Assembly (NCBI GenBank): GCA_049472395.1
Contig: JBLIRR010000009.1
Span: 62,001-126,000, forward strand
Length of the DNA: 64,000 nt
From: JBLIRR01 sp049472395
Lineage (GTDB): Bacteria; SZUA-182; DTGQ01; JBLIRR01
Direction: 5' to 3'
In this document: positions 1 through 9,771 of the stretch, piece by piece
Numbering within the stretch: position 1 is the first letter of the stretch
Layout of the letters: each line of letters starts with the position of its first letter
Program-made: the position numbers and the translations under genes
The notes under the pieces: generated by a model
Database searches by the model: none
Told to the model about the DNA's origin: nothing
Seen by the model: only the letters and a program-made list of their open reading frames with translations

Positions 1-22
1 TGCTGTTTCTAAAAAAGAGGAG

Positions 23-1585
23 ATGCTTGTTGCCACTGAATGTCCAAAATGCGGCAGTTCTATAGAATACCCGGATGGATCAAATACATTTAAATGCAAT
101 TATTGTAATTCCTCCCTTTTAATAACAAACAGGGAGAGAATCTTTCATTTCCATATCAAGCAATGTATGGATGCCCAAGAAGCAGCTAGACTTGCCTCAG
201 AGTTCGCCAGAAATGAAAATCTCAGAATTTCAAATCTGGCCCCACGGTTATATTATGTTCCTTTCTGGCGGTATACTGCAATCTCAATGGATCAGAATAT
301 CGGAGAGAAATTTTTTGAATTTAGTAAAACAAGACTGAAATCTACGGTGGAAAGTGTTGTTGGAACTTTACACAATGCTATTTGCGATGATTATAATGAT
401 TATAAAGAGATACCTTCCACCATAGGCACAAAGATCAAAAAGGTTAATGAAACTGACTGTAAGCTCATAGATTATAATATTCTTGCCCGTAATGAGGCAT
501 ATGGCATTGATACGCTAGGTATACAGGCCCAGGTTTTAAAATTAGAATCTTTGCATGATGAGGAATTAAAAAAGCAGGCCATAGTATTGCCGCCAACCAT
601 ATCAATTGAAGAAATAAAAGACATGGTAATAAAAAATTCGACTATCGTGTATTGTGAAGGAGGAGACATAGCACATTGCGGGGAAAATTCAAATATGGAC
701 TATGAAAAGATATATTTCCAGAAGAAAAGTCTGCTGGGAGAAAGACTTATGCTTATCTATTTGCCTTTCTGGATATCAGATTGTTATATTGGGCAGGAAA
801 AAGCCTTTATAGTAATCAATGAATTGATGAAGCAAGTGGACCTTTACCACGAAGGGTTTGAATTGGAAAAGGCTCCGGCTGTATCAGAAATCTACCAGAT
901 CCCGCGGTTTGCGCCATTATGCTGCCCTGATTGTGGTAAGAGCATGGAATCAGGAGAATTCCATGCGTTACACGTATGTATGAATTGCAATCGCCTGTGG
1001 CAGGCGGAAAATGATAAATTTATAAATGTTGATTTCAGTATTATTGCACCAAATAAAAAATTATCCGGGAAACTTATCCACTTGCCAATGTGGCAGTTTG
1101 AAGCTGTCATCGCATCAGACTCATTAAAGATGAGCACGCGTGAGGAATTCTCCAGGATAGTCCCCAGGATGAGATCTTTCTCTCTCCTGAAAGAAGAGGA
1201 TAGATCAAAACCAATAAATATATATGTTCAGGGATGGGGTGACAGGAACTTTCCGAAAGTCAGCGGGATCCCCAAGAATTTCCTTGAACGTCAACCCGCC
1301 CTGAGTTTTGCTGAAAACAGCACAATCACAGATATGGTGCGATGTATTTATGATGAAAGAGAAGCAAAGGAAATGGCGCACCTGGCGTTTATATCAGTAA
1401 TCCCGGTAGATATAGCAATTTCAACCAGGTGGCTTAAATTCATAAATGAAATGCACATCGAGTTCAGTAAAACCAGGCTATTACTTCTACCCTTTTATGA
1501 ACTGGGGCCTGATCTTATCGATGGCGTCACAGGTGCCAGTGTGCCTAAAGGGGAATTACAGGAAGGAATAAGAAAAATAAAATAA
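23..1585 (+). CDS. Double zinc-ribbon protein of unknown function
   Basis: A 520-residue soluble protein with no signal peptide or membrane segment. Two zinc-ribbon-like modules are visible, each CxxC-x14-CxxC: Cys7/10/25/28 at the N terminus and Cys301/304/319/322 in the middle. A short motif of the form LPFW or VPFW recurs around residues 79, 248 and 348, with a variant LPFY near the end, so the chain may be an internal duplication of ribbon plus alpha/beta domain. I do not recognise the family. The start is uncertain: the frame is open to the left edge of the window, and the only purine-rich stretch (GAGGAG, 17-22) abuts the ATG with no spacer. The ATG may therefore be internal to a gene beginning outside the window. 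It converges with the serine acetyltransferase stub that follows. Confidence 0.75.
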   Translation: MLVATECPKCGSSIEYPDGSNTFKCNYCNSSLLITNRERIFHFHIKQCMDAQEAARLASEFARNENLRISNLAPRLYYVPFWRYTAISMDQNIGEKFFEFSKTRLKSTVESVVGTLHNAICDDYNDYKEIPSTIGTKIKKVNETDCKLIDYNILARNEAYGIDTLGIQAQVLKLESLHDEELKKQAIVLPPTISIEEIKDMVIKNSTIVYCEGGDIAHCGENSNMDYEKIYFQKKSLLGERLMLIYLPFWISDCYIGQEKAFIVINELMKQVDLYHEGFELEKAPAVSEIYQIPRFAPLCCPDCGKSMESGEFHALHVCMNCNRLWQAENDKFINVDFSIIAPNKKLSGKLIHLPMWQFEAVIASDSLKMSTREEFSRIVPRMRSFSLLKEEDRSKPINIYVQGWGDRNFPKVSGIPKNFLERQPALSFAENSTITDMVRCIYDEREAKEMAHLAFISVIPVDIAISTRWLKFINEMHIEFSKTRLLLLPFYELGPDLIDGVTGASVPKGELQEGIRKIK

Positions 1586-1612
1586 GCAGCAAAGGCTCAC
1601 CTTCAATAAAGT

Positions 1613-1804
1613 TCATTTTATTTTATGAAGTACTTTTATCGTGGAATCTCTTGAAGGAATGGGGTCAGGACCAATATGGTCAAAACAAGTTTTTATATCA
1701 CAGGTAAGCAAATACTCCTCTACAATATTCGGTATGCTTTCCCGAAGCTTCTCATGAGCAGCTCGTTCTACACGACATTTTTGTTTTCTTACGTTTTTGT
1801 CCAT
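1613..1804 (-). pseudogene. Truncated N-terminal stub of a serine O-acetyltransferase
   Basis: A 63-codon frame whose end, around GPDPIPSRDSTIKVLHKIK, resembles the N-terminal helical region of EpsC/SrpH-type serine acetyltransferases, where a conserved PSR segment precedes a helix and an LFPGYFG block. All of the catalytic left-handed beta-helix (more than 200 residues) is missing. Just past the stop the same frame reads NELY and then further stops, as expected of decay. It lies 51 bp downstream of nifS in the same direction, and nifU-nifS-cysE is a known gene order (for example in nif regions), which supports the assignment. The family call is from memory of the motif. The alternative is an unrelated small protein. 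Confidence 0.5.
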
Positions 1805-1855
1805 TGAACATACCGCCCTTCCTCTTCATGTGTTGACATTAGTATGTGTGCGTAT

Positions 1856-3022
1856 TTATTTTTTTTCTTCATTCCAATAGGGAGATAAAGCCCTTAGTTT
1901 CTCTATAATCCCGGGCATCTTCTCTATCACGAAATCCACTTCCTTTATATTGTTATAAATGCTTAAACTGAATCGAATGGAACCATGAGCCATAGTAAAG
2001 GGAACACCCATTGCTCGAAGTACATGTGAAGGTTGAAGAGAGCCTGAGGTACATGCGGAACCGGAGGATGCGCATATGCCATATTCATTGAGCATCAGAA
2101 GAATTGCTTCCCCCTCGATAAATTCAAAGCTAATATTGGTTGTTGTCGGAAGGCGGTTTTGACAGTCGCCATTTATACGTACATGAGGTATTTGCCGAAG
2201 AATTTCGTTCTCTAACTTATCCCTCAGACGCTTAACCTTGGTATTTTCATCCTTGATATTACTCGCAGCCAGTTCGCAAGCTTTGCCAAGTCCGATAATA
2301 TTCGGGGTATTTTCAGTACCACTTCTGCGGCTCCTCTCTTGATGTCCTCCGATTAAATAAGGAGAAAATTTTGTTCCTTTCCTCACGTAGAGCACACCTA
2401 TACCCTTGGGAGCATGCAGTTTATGCCCTGATAAGGACAGCATATCAATTGCATTATTTTTCATATCCAGGGGTATTTTCCCCACTGCCTGGACAGCATC
2501 TGAGTGAAATAAAATACCTTGTTCTCTGGCAAGCTCGGCAGCCTTTTCCACAGGGAATAGAACTCCTGTTTCATTATTAGCCCACATAAGGCTTACAATG
2601 GCGGTATCAGGGGTGAGGCTCCGTGTATACTGTTCCATGTCCAAACGCCCATTGGCATCAACGGGTATTTCGGTGATGCGGCAACCTTCATGGGCGAGAT
2701 GGGCAGCGAGCGATTTAACAGCCGGATGTTCTACCCGGCTGGTTACAATATGCTTTTTATGAGGATTAACCTTGAGGGCAGACCGGATCGCGGTATTATC
2801 GCTTTCAGTGCCGCAGCTTGTAAAAATTATTTCATCAGGGTGTGCATTAAGTAATGCTGCGACCTGCTCACGCGCTGTTTTGATTTTTTGGGCTACCTGG
2901 CCCCCGAAAGAATGCATACTTGATGGATTTCCATATAAATCGGAAAAATAGGGAAGCATTTCCTCCACTACCTCAGGAGCGGCCCTCGTTGTCGCATTAT
3001 TATCAAAATAAATCGTATTCAT
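1856..3022 (-). CDS. nifS: Cysteine desulfurase NifS
   Basis: PLP-dependent desulfurase that takes sulfur from cysteine and passes it as persulfide to the NifU scaffold encoded just upstream. At 388 residues it has the normal length. The PLP lysine is Lys201 in SGHKLHAPKG. The catalytic cysteine is Cys324 in the short-loop SSGSACTSG motif typical of group I (NifS/IscS) enzymes. The SHxxG-like HSFGG and the ANNETG segment are also present. Its ATG overlaps the nifU stop codon by one base (TAATG), implying translational coupling. No nitrogenase genes are in the window, so this pair may be the general Fe-S assembly system, as in many anaerobes and epsilonproteobacteria. Confidence 0.95.
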   Translation of the reverse strand: MNTIYFDNNATTRAAPEVVEEMLPYFSDLYGNPSSMHSFGGQVAQKIKTAREQVAALLNAHPDEIIFTSCGTESDNTAIRSALKVNPHKKHIVTSRVEHPAVKSLAAHLAHEGCRITEIPVDANGRLDMEQYTRSLTPDTAIVSLMWANNETGVLFPVEKAAELAREQGILFHSDAVQAVGKIPLDMKNNAIDMLSLSGHKLHAPKGIGVLYVRKGTKFSPYLIGGHQERSRRSGTENTPNIIGLGKACELAASNIKDENTKVKRLRDKLENEILRQIPHVRINGDCQNRLPTTTNISFEFIEGEAILLMLNEYGICASSGSACTSGSLQPSHVLRAMGVPFTMAHGSIRFSLSIYNNIKEVDFVIEKMPGIIEKLRALSPYWNEEKK

Positions 3023-3852
3023 TATGATACCTCCTCAACCGACAGGTCTTGAGAGACCATTTCATGGAGCTTCGTTTCAACAAAATGCTTTAGGGTCTGT
3101 CCGGCCGCTTTGCAGGAGGCACATGAACCTCTTGTAGCAACAAGCACCCTGTTGCCGATGACATCAATAAGGTCCACGTCCCCGCCATCTTTCCTTAAAT
3201 AAGGTCTGATCTCACGATCAATGGTTTGCTCAATCATCTTGATTTTCTGTATATTTGAGAGCCGAGGTTTCGCAGCTCCCCTATTTTCGTTCATTACCTG
3301 GGTGATAATCTCCTCGATCTTTTCGTGACATCCACCGCATCCTCCCCCCGCTTTTGTATAATTGGTTACTTCTTCTACTGTAGTAAGATTGTTTTCTCTT
3401 ATTACTCGCTCAATTTGCCGATCCGTAATACCAAAGCATTGACATATCATTTCACCTTCTGCTTTTTTTTCAGTCCTCCCACCTCTATAATGAGCGATTG
3501 CCTTCTCAAGAGCTTCCCTCCCCAATACAGAGCAATGCATTTTTTGTTGAGGCAGTCCACCGAGATCATCAGCAATATCTTGATTAGTAATCTTTTCTAT
3601 TTCATCAATCGTTTTACCTTTGATCATCTCGGTTAATGCCGTGGCTGAAGCAATAGCACTCGCACACCCAAAGGTTTTGAATTTGGCATCTTTGACCCTC
3701 CCGTGTTCATCCAGTTTAAACGTAAGCTTCAGTGCATCGCCGCACGCCATGGACCCCACGGTCGCCTCACCATCAGGATTTTCTATTTCTCCTACATTTT
3801 TTGGATTTAGAAAATATTCCTTCACTTTATCCGAATATTCCCACATGGTCAT
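3022..3852 (-). CDS. nifU: Fe-S cluster scaffold NifU, three-domain form
   Basis: Modular scaffold protein of 276 residues. The N-terminal IscU-like domain has its three cluster ligands at Cys37, Cys63 and Cys107. A central BFD-like [2Fe-2S] domain has Cys137, Cys139, Cys172 and Cys175. The C-terminal NifU/Nfu domain has the CxxC pair Cys244/Cys247. All ligands are intact, so it should be functional. An AGGAG lies only 3 nt before the first ATG but 9 nt before a second ATG two codons later (MWEYS), so the second is the more likely start. It is the first gene of the nifU-nifS pair. A hairpin at 3965-3991 separates it from the secreted-protein gene upstream. Confidence 0.95.
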   Translation of the reverse strand: MTMWEYSDKVKEYFLNPKNVGEIENPDGEATVGSMACGDALKLTFKLDEHGRVKDAKFKTFGCASAIASATALTEMIKGKTIDEIEKITNQDIADDLGGLPQQKMHCSVLGREALEKAIAHYRGGRTEKKAEGEMICQCFGITDRQIERVIRENNLTTVEEVTNYTKAGGGCGGCHEKIEEIITQVMNENRGAAKPRLSNIQKIKMIEQTIDREIRPYLRKDGGDVDLIDVIGNRVLVATRGSCASCKAAGQTLKHFVETKLHEMVSQDLSVEEVS

Positions 3853-3964
3853 CTGCTCCTTTTACTCTTTCTTTTTAATTTTCATATACAAATCCTTCTC
3901 ATAAGTAAATGATACTCCTATGTCTATATTTATATCGCACCCGTCCATTTTGTCAAATATGTGA

Positions 3965-3991
3965 GGGGGATAACAAAGAGGCTTATCCCCC
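3965..3991. terminator. Hairpin between nifU and the upstream secreted-protein gene
   Basis: A perfect 9-bp stem (GGGGGATAA with TTATCCCCC) around a 9-nt loop. It lies downstream of the minus-strand gene at 4046-4609 and could terminate it, although the minus-strand side lacks a good U tract. The plus side is followed by a T-rich stretch. Confidence 0.45.
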
Positions 3992-4045
3992 TTACCTATT
4001 TTCTTTAAAACAATATGTAGGAGCCTAAAAAAATAATGTATGTGA

Positions 4046-4609
4046 TCACAGTGTGAGACCCCATATATCAGACACAGTCAGGAGACTTGCCGGATCTGTC
4101 CCAAAGAGAAAGGGAGGATATAGCGCGAGATAAAAAAGATTCGCTCCGAGAATATTGGGAAGCTCTGCCCGCGTTCCGAGCGGTGGTAAAAATGTATAGT
4201 CGGGAGGTAAGGTTATCGGGAGAGGACTTCCTGTTGCCGGATCTACGAGATATGAGGGGGGAAAGTCACCAAAGCCATAATACATATTAAAATACAGCAA
4301 TCCGCCACCTGCCATTGGGGGTATATTAAAAAGCGCCCACGTAACAGGTTTAACGGGGTCCCACGCAAGTACAGGCTCGACAGGAAGAACGGTAGCAGGA
4401 GTAAGGTCTGTAACGATGGGTGTGGGGACACCTGTCGCAGGATCGGGGGGCGAGAGGACGGGAGACCAGAGAGGCCAAAGCAAATTATACGGTGGCAGTG
4501 CTGTCCAATATGCTTGGGCGTGCACTGAAGAGAAGGGAGTGATCGCTATCACAGAAACGATTATGAGCATAGGAAATAGTAAAAGAAATATTTTTTTATC
4601 TCTGTACAT
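4046..4609 (-). CDS. Secreted WPLWSP-family protein (copy 1)
   Basis: A 187-residue protein with a Sec signal peptide (KK start, hydrophobic core, cleavage near VHA-QA). The mature chain begins with the block W-x-A-L-P-P-Y-N-x-L-W-P-L-W-S-P, found in four other proteins of the 10-14 kb cluster. It continues with the shared elements LSP..P.TG.PTPIV..LTP.TVLPV.P.L.WDP, a YFxxxYG segment and PPSYLxDP..G.PLPI. It is rich in Pro, Trp, Tyr and Leu with very few charged residues. It is shorter and more divergent than the clustered copies and lacks their AYEIA...NPPPAY C-terminal block. Function is unknown; an exported, possibly self-assembling surface or matrix protein is an inference. Confidence 0.8.
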   Translation of the reverse strand: MYRDKKIFLLLFPMLIIVSVIAITPFSSVHAQAYWTALPPYNLLWPLWSPVLSPPDPATGVPTPIVTDLTPATVLPVEPVLAWDPVKPVTWALFNIPPMAGGGLLYFNMYYGFGDFPPSYLVDPATGSPLPITLPPDYTFLPPLGTRAELPNILGANLFYLALYPPFLFGTDPASLLTVSDIWGLTL

Positions 4610-4970
4610 CGTGTATCTCCTTGTAAAATAATTATTAAAATTAAATGTGAAGAATCATTCCCTGATATTTCTTAGAGGAGGGCCACGAATGAATCTGTCT
4701 ATGATATGTTTTCGCATTATTTTAGTATTGAGTATTTAGAGAAATTTTTTCAAATTTAATTATAATATATCTTTAATATATTTATTACTATGATTCAAAT
4801 ATACTTTTTATTGATTTAATGTAACCTAATCTGGATAAGCAGAAAACAAATAAAGAGGACTTAATTGTGGAATAATATTAAAATGAGCTTGTTGAGTCAC
4901 AATGTGCATATATTATATCAGTAGCAAATATCTGAGTCTCTTTATAGTGTCAGGTCTTTTATTAGAGGTA
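4610..4970. other. AT-rich intergenic region, no clear element
   Basis: 361 bp between the start of the secreted-protein gene and the end of the hybrid kinase gene. It should hold the promoter for the former and the end of the latter transcript. I see no sigma-54 GG-N10-GC element, strong hairpin or short coding frame. Confidence 0.4.
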
Positions 4971-7900
4971 TCATTCTTCATTCTTTTCACGAGACCTGCC
5001 GAGCTTATTTTCTATGGCAGCAAGCAATTCGGGTGCCCTTATAGGCTTGCTCACGTAGTCATCCATTCCGGCTTCAAGACATCTCTCCCTGTCACCCTTC
5101 ATTGCATAGGCGGTGAGAGCGATTATTGATATTCTGTCCCCTTTTTTTGCTTCTGCTTCCATGGTTCTGATCGCTTTGGTTGCGTCTAAACCATCCAGCA
5201 CAGGCATTTGCACATCCATCAATATCAAATCTATTGAAGGGTTAGATTTATAGAGTGAAATTGCTTCTTGTCCATCATTTGATACAACCACATTATATCC
5301 TGATTTTTCTAAAACTTTTTTGGTTATTTGTTGATTTGAGATATTATCTTCTGCGATAAGAATAGTATAGGGTGTTTTTGTTTCAATAGGAATTTTTGTG
5401 TGTGAGGCATTATGTGGTTCTTCTATTTCTGTCGGCGTATAGGGGAGCGTAAAATAAAATGTCGTGCCGTGATCAGCTCCTGTGCGAGATGTGAGTCTAA
5501 TCTTTCCGCCCATTAACTCACTTAATTTTTTACAGATTGTAAGTCCCAAGCCGGTGCCGCCATGTTTTCTTGTGTGACTTACATCTGCCTGATGAAAGGG
5601 CCTAAATATTTCCTTCTGTTTATCTTTAGGTATTCCTACGCCGGTGTCCGACACATAGAATTCTAATGTTTTCTTATTCTTTAAAGAAACGCCATATTCT
5701 ATCGATCCGCTCTCAGTAAATTTTATTGCGTTGCTCATGAGATTATGCATTATTTGTTGTATCCTTGTGGGATCGCCCATGATAAATCTGCTTATAGTGT
5801 CAGGGCAACTTTGTCTTAAGGAAATGTCTTTTCCTTCTTGAGATATGAGCATTGAGCAGTGAGAGTCAATATTATGTAATATGGACTTAAGTGAACAAGG
5901 AATAAGTTCAATTTCTAACTGTCCTGCTTCTATCTTTGAAAGATCTAAAATATCATTAAGAATAAATAATAATAAATTCACACTCTTTTTTATAGTGTGC
6001 AAATATTCTCTATGGTCCTCTGATAATTCATCACTAAGCATTAATTCCGTATAACCAAGTATAGGATTCAGAGGTGTCCTAATCTCATGGGACACATTTG
6101 CGAGGAATGCGGATTTCAAGCAATCAGACTCTTCTGCTTTTTCTTTTGCTTGTTTGAGTTGCTCTTCATATTCCTTAGTCGCTGTGATATCAGAAAAGCA
6201 GCCTGTCATGCCTATTGGTTTTCCATTGTCATCTGTTAATAGTGATGCTTTGAGGCTCACAAGTAATTCCGTTCCGTCTTTTTTTCTTCCAACCAGTCCT
6301 TCTCCTGAATAAGAGCCCTCGTTGGTTATAATATTGATGATCTCTTTTGCTTTTCCCCGGCTTTCCTCTGTCCAGTATTCCAGAACATTCTTCTCATACA
6401 TCTCTTCATAATCATTAAATCCCCACATCCTCGCAGCTGACGGATTCGCATACGTTATTGTGCCTTCAAGATCTGCTATGAATATTGCATTGAGAGATGT
6501 CTCAACAGCGCTATGCACTCTTTTTAATTCTTCTTCCACTTTCTTTCTGTCTGTGATATCTTCTCCCGAGCTTAAAATAGCAGTAATTTCCCCTGTTTCA
6601 TCCCTCAGCACGCTATAGTGCCACCTTATCATTCTTTCTTCACCATTTTTTGTAAGCACAGGATTTTCAAAATACTCAGCAGGCTCAATATTCCCGGCTA
6701 TTAATTTGTTAAACACAGTTTTCACCTTGTCTCTTCTTTTTTCCGGAAGAAAATGATCGAACCAATTTTTGTTAAGGATCTCCTCTTTCTTGTACCCGAG
6801 TATCTCACACCCATTTTTATTTATGAGGGTGACCCTCTGGTCGGCATCAATATTTACCAGCATAACTCCGGCAATATCAAGATAATTTTGCGCTTCATTT
6901 CTCTGCTGTCGTAATTCATTCTCTGCGCGTCTTCGCTCAGTGATATCTCTAAAAACACCCAGCAGATATTTCCCGCCGGAAAATGAAACTAAAGTCGAGT
7001 TTACATCAGCATAAAAAACGCCGCCATCTTTTCTCTTTACCGCAATATCTGTGGCAAGCTTAAGCTCACCTTTTGCCTGCTTCTCAAATTGCTCAATGAT
7101 GTATGGAAGAGCTTCCTCGGGGTGTATGTCCATTATCCCCAGTGTTTTTATCTCCTCCAGGGTATAACCGAGCATCTGGCATATTGTATTGTTACCCATA
7201 TCAAATTTTTTGGTTCCACTATCTGCGATTAATATTCCGTCAGTGGCATTATCGAAAATTGCCCTAAATTTTTGTTCTGATTCTGTTATCTTCTTTTCCC
7301 ATTCCTTCCGATCGGTGATATCTATGAAGTTTTCTATGAGACACTTCTGGCCCTCAAGTTCAACTTTGGTCACCGTTTTAAGAATAGGGATTTTTTCACC
7401 GCTGGCAGTAAGGAGTGTACACTCGGACTTATTCACTGTCTCCCCAAGGTCTGTGATCGGGCAGCGTACTTTCTCGTCGGGACAGATATAGTTATGGCAT
7501 ACACTGCCGAGCAATTTGCCTTTTGGCACTCCACACATCTCGAGAGCCTTGGGATTAGCATTTATAATCTTGTGGGTGTTCGCATCAATCATTACAATCC
7601 CCGCGTGCACTGTATCGAAGATGGTCCTTAAGTTATACTCGCTTTGTTGCAGCAGATCCTCTGCAATCTTTTTCTCGGTAATATCTTGAATCGCGCCTAT
7701 CATAATTTCCGGAGTGCCATCGTTCCCAAGGTGTCTGATTTGAGGTTCTGTAGCAATGATCCAGCGTGTTTCGCCAGAGGGTCTTATAATCCTGTATGTT
7801 AATGGTGTGCCGGTAAATTTTTTAGTAACTCCTAATGCTGCATGGATCACCATTTCTCTGTCATCAGGATGTAAGAGAGTGTCGATAAGTGATTGAAAGG

Positions 7901-9086
7901 TATCGAATGTGTTATGTGTGCATGAAATCCCAAGTATTCTGCACATTTCATCCGACATTGTGAATGAATTATCTTTAAGGTTCCATTCCCAACTTCCCAC
8001 ATGCGCCAACTGTTGCGCTCGCTTGAGACTTGCCTCGTTTTCTTGCAGCGACTTTTCAGTCTGTTCGTGTTTCAAGATATTACGCTGAAGTTGCTCGTTG
8101 ATTGCTCTTAATTCTTTGGTTCGTTTTGTGACCAATGCCTCAAGATGATCCCTGTTGCGACGTAAATTTCTTGACATTAAATTAAACGATTGGGCTAACT
8201 CATTCAATTCTCGGCTTTGAAGTCCGGAAACTTCCTCGCCAAGATGTGTGCCCTCCTCTGCAATTTGGATTGCCTTATCATGGATCCTTCTGATCGGTGC
8301 ACACACACACTGCCTTACTGTTACATATTGCAGAATAAAAAAGCCTAAAATGATGAGTAATAAAATGCCGGAAAGCTTTAAAGAAAAACAATCAGCCATA
8401 GCGTATGCTGTATAAAGGGGAATGCGTATGGAAACGGCGGACACCGATTCTCCCAACCTACGATTGAATCCCCTTTGGATTCCAAATATATCAATAAGCC
8501 CTTGAGGTGCTATTTCCGGTGTGCTGTGACATTTCAGGCACGGCTCCGATATGGAAAAAGACCTCTTGAGAATTGTAAGATATGGCTCTCCATTAAATTT
8601 ACGGATTGTTGAACGGCTCATAAGTTCCGGATTGATATTAAGCTCATTAATGAATGTCCTTTCATAGTCGTCCGCTTCATTTTTAGGACTTCGAGCATTG
8701 ATAGCACAATTTTTAAAATATAAATTGTCGGAATTTCTCGCTTTAAAATAGTCGTCAATCCTCCTGTTGGCATAGGTAGATGACATCCAGGTCGGATTAA
8801 AATATTCAACTGGCACGTATTTTTCACCTATTGTAAAGGCATTCGGTTTTAGATCATGAAAAAAATAATCATGAACTGCTAATGTTCTGTCGAGGATAAT
8901 TTCAGCCTTTGCTTGGGCCTCTGTAAGAGCCTGCGATCGCATGTGATAATTGACGAGTAAAACGATGGATATCGAAGATAGTGTAAATATAAAGGCTGTG
9001 ATGATAGTAAGATATGTGGTAATCCTTAAAGGGAAAATTCTTTTTTTATATTCATTGATAATTTTTAAAAGTCTAGTAAATACCAT
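4971..9086 (-). CDS. Membrane hybrid histidine kinase with CxxCH sensor and multiple PAS domains
   Basis: A 1371-residue hybrid sensor kinase. A transmembrane helix lies near residues 22-47. The extracytoplasmic sensor region resembles DUF3365/Tll0287-like domains and has a heme-type motif at Cys183-x-x-Cys186-His187. A second helix lies near 232-252, then HAMP and coiled coil. At least five PAS domains follow, several ending in the PAC-type DITxxK/R signature. The HisKA domain has the phospho-accepting histidine in NVSHEIRTP, then a HATPase domain (DTGVGIP and GGTGLGL). A C-terminal receiver has DVQMPVLDG as its phosphorylation site. The input is probably redox or a gaseous ligand. No cognate output gene is adjacent, so phosphotransfer to a distant partner is expected. 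Confidence 0.93.
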   Translation of the reverse strand: MVFTRLLKIINEYKKRIFPLRITTYLTIITAFIFTLSSISIVLLVNYHMRSQALTEAQAKAEIILDRTLAVHDYFFHDLKPNAFTIGEKYVPVEYFNPTWMSSTYANRRIDDYFKARNSDNLYFKNCAINARSPKNEADDYERTFINELNINPELMSRSTIRKFNGEPYLTILKRSFSISEPCLKCHSTPEIAPQGLIDIFGIQRGFNRRLGESVSAVSIRIPLYTAYAMADCFSLKLSGILLLIILGFFILQYVTVRQCVCAPIRRIHDKAIQIAEEGTHLGEEVSGLQSRELNELAQSFNLMSRNLRRNRDHLEALVTKRTKELRAINEQLQRNILKHEQTEKSLQENEASLKRAQQLAHVGSWEWNLKDNSFTMSDEMCRILGISCTHNTFDTFQSLIDTLLHPDDREMVIHAALGVTKKFTGTPLTYRIIRPSGETRWIIATEPQIRHLGNDGTPEIMIGAIQDITEKKIAEDLLQQSEYNLRTIFDTVHAGIVMIDANTHKIINANPKALEMCGVPKGKLLGSVCHNYICPDEKVRCPITDLGETVNKSECTLLTASGEKIPILKTVTKVELEGQKCLIENFIDITDRKEWEKKITESEQKFRAIFDNATDGILIADSGTKKFDMGNNTICQMLGYTLEEIKTLGIMDIHPEEALPYIIEQFEKQAKGELKLATDIAVKRKDGGVFYADVNSTLVSFSGGKYLLGVFRDITERRRAENELRQQRNEAQNYLDIAGVMLVNIDADQRVTLINKNGCEILGYKKEEILNKNWFDHFLPEKRRDKVKTVFNKLIAGNIEPAEYFENPVLTKNGEERMIRWHYSVLRDETGEITAILSSGEDITDRKKVEEELKRVHSAVETSLNAIFIADLEGTITYANPSAARMWGFNDYEEMYEKNVLEYWTEESRGKAKEIINIITNEGSYSGEGLVGRKKDGTELLVSLKASLLTDDNGKPIGMTGCFSDITATKEYEEQLKQAKEKAEESDCLKSAFLANVSHEIRTPLNPILGYTELMLSDELSEDHREYLHTIKKSVNLLLFILNDILDLSKIEAGQLEIELIPCSLKSILHNIDSHCSMLISQEGKDISLRQSCPDTISRFIMGDPTRIQQIMHNLMSNAIKFTESGSIEYGVSLKNKKTLEFYVSDTGVGIPKDKQKEIFRPFHQADVSHTRKHGGTGLGLTICKKLSELMGGKIRLTSRTGADHGTTFYFTLPYTPTEIEEPHNASHTKIPIETKTPYTILIAEDNISNQQITKKVLEKSGYNVVVSNDGQEAISLYKSNPSIDLILMDVQMPVLDGLDATKAIRTMEAEAKKGDRISIIALTAYAMKGDRERCLEAGMDDYVSKPIRAPELLAAIENKLGRSREKNEE

Positions 9087-9247
9087 CCTTATTACTTGAT
9101 CTGACCGAAAAGATAATTTTATTTTCTGATACTTCCCTATGCCTCCTAAATTTTTATCGGACTATTGCATCTCTGGCATCTGATAATAAAGTGGGTAAGA
9201 TATCCGGTCAATCACCAAAAATGTATAAAGGATTATATTAAGCACGT

Positions 9248-9361
9248 TACAATAACCAATCTATAGTAGAATTGGTAAAGAATTATATTACCAAAGAGGA
9301 GACTGAAGTCATTGCTAATGGGGCTAATTCAGATTTAAGGAGTGGAGAAGAAACGCCCTGA
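9248..9361 (+). pseudogene. Possible coding remnant in the kinase-vapC gap
   Basis: The 301-bp gap at 9087-9387 holds a 37-codon open stretch ending in a stop. It has protein-like composition (NNQSIVELVKNYITKEETE, then VIANGANSDLRSGEETP) but no start codon or ribosome binding site. It may be the tail of a lost gene. Nothing else stands out in this gap. Confidence 0.25.
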
Positions 9362-9387
9362 CATAGAATTAATGAAGATAGTGCTTT

Positions 9388-9771
9388 TTATTGTATTTGA
9401 GGAATTTTCACAAATTCACGAGTATTATTAGTAACCAATACAACAGCAAGGCTTCTGGCGTGAGCGGCAATAAGCATATCCATAGCACCAATGGGTTGGC
9501 CAATTCTCTCCAAGTATGTCCGTATATCGCCATAGTGAGAAGCTGCGCGATCGTCATAGGGGATTATCTCTAAAGGGGCCAAAAAACTATTTAAAGCATC
9601 CCTATTCTGATCAGGTTTACTGCTCTTAGAGATACCATATTCAAGTTCAGAGAGAGTAATAGAGGAAATTCCTATGTCTGACATATTGAATGTCCGAAGT
9701 TTGTTGATAACATTGATGGGTTTTTTTTTGATTATATAGATGCAGATATTGGTATCAACCATAAAACGCAT
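9388..9771 (-). CDS. vapC: VapC-family PIN-domain toxin
   Basis: A 127-residue PIN-domain ribonuclease toxin of normal length. The acidic active-site residues are Asp6 (VDTN), Glu42/Glu44 (LSELEYG) and Asp98 (GAMDMLIAAHA). The late TNNTREF motif is standard for the family. Such toxins usually cleave tRNA or rRNA when the antitoxin is degraded. Its ATG overlaps the vapB stop codon (TAATG), the usual coupled arrangement. Confidence 0.93.
   Translation of the reverse strand: MRFMVDTNICIYIIKKKPINVINKLRTFNMSDIGISSITLSELEYGISKSSKPDQNRDALNSFLAPLEIIPYDDRAASHYGDIRTYLERIGQPIGAMDMLIAAHARSLAVVLVTNNTREFVKIPQIQ

Noticed and set aside
1650..1675. GGGGTCAGGACC string resembling REP-associated repeats
   Set aside because: On the minus strand it encodes the GPDPIPS motif of the acetyltransferase stub, so coding explains it.
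1856..3852. Nitrogen-fixation island
   Set aside because: Only nifU and nifS are present. These also serve as general Fe-S assembly genes, and no nifHDK or other nif gene is visible.
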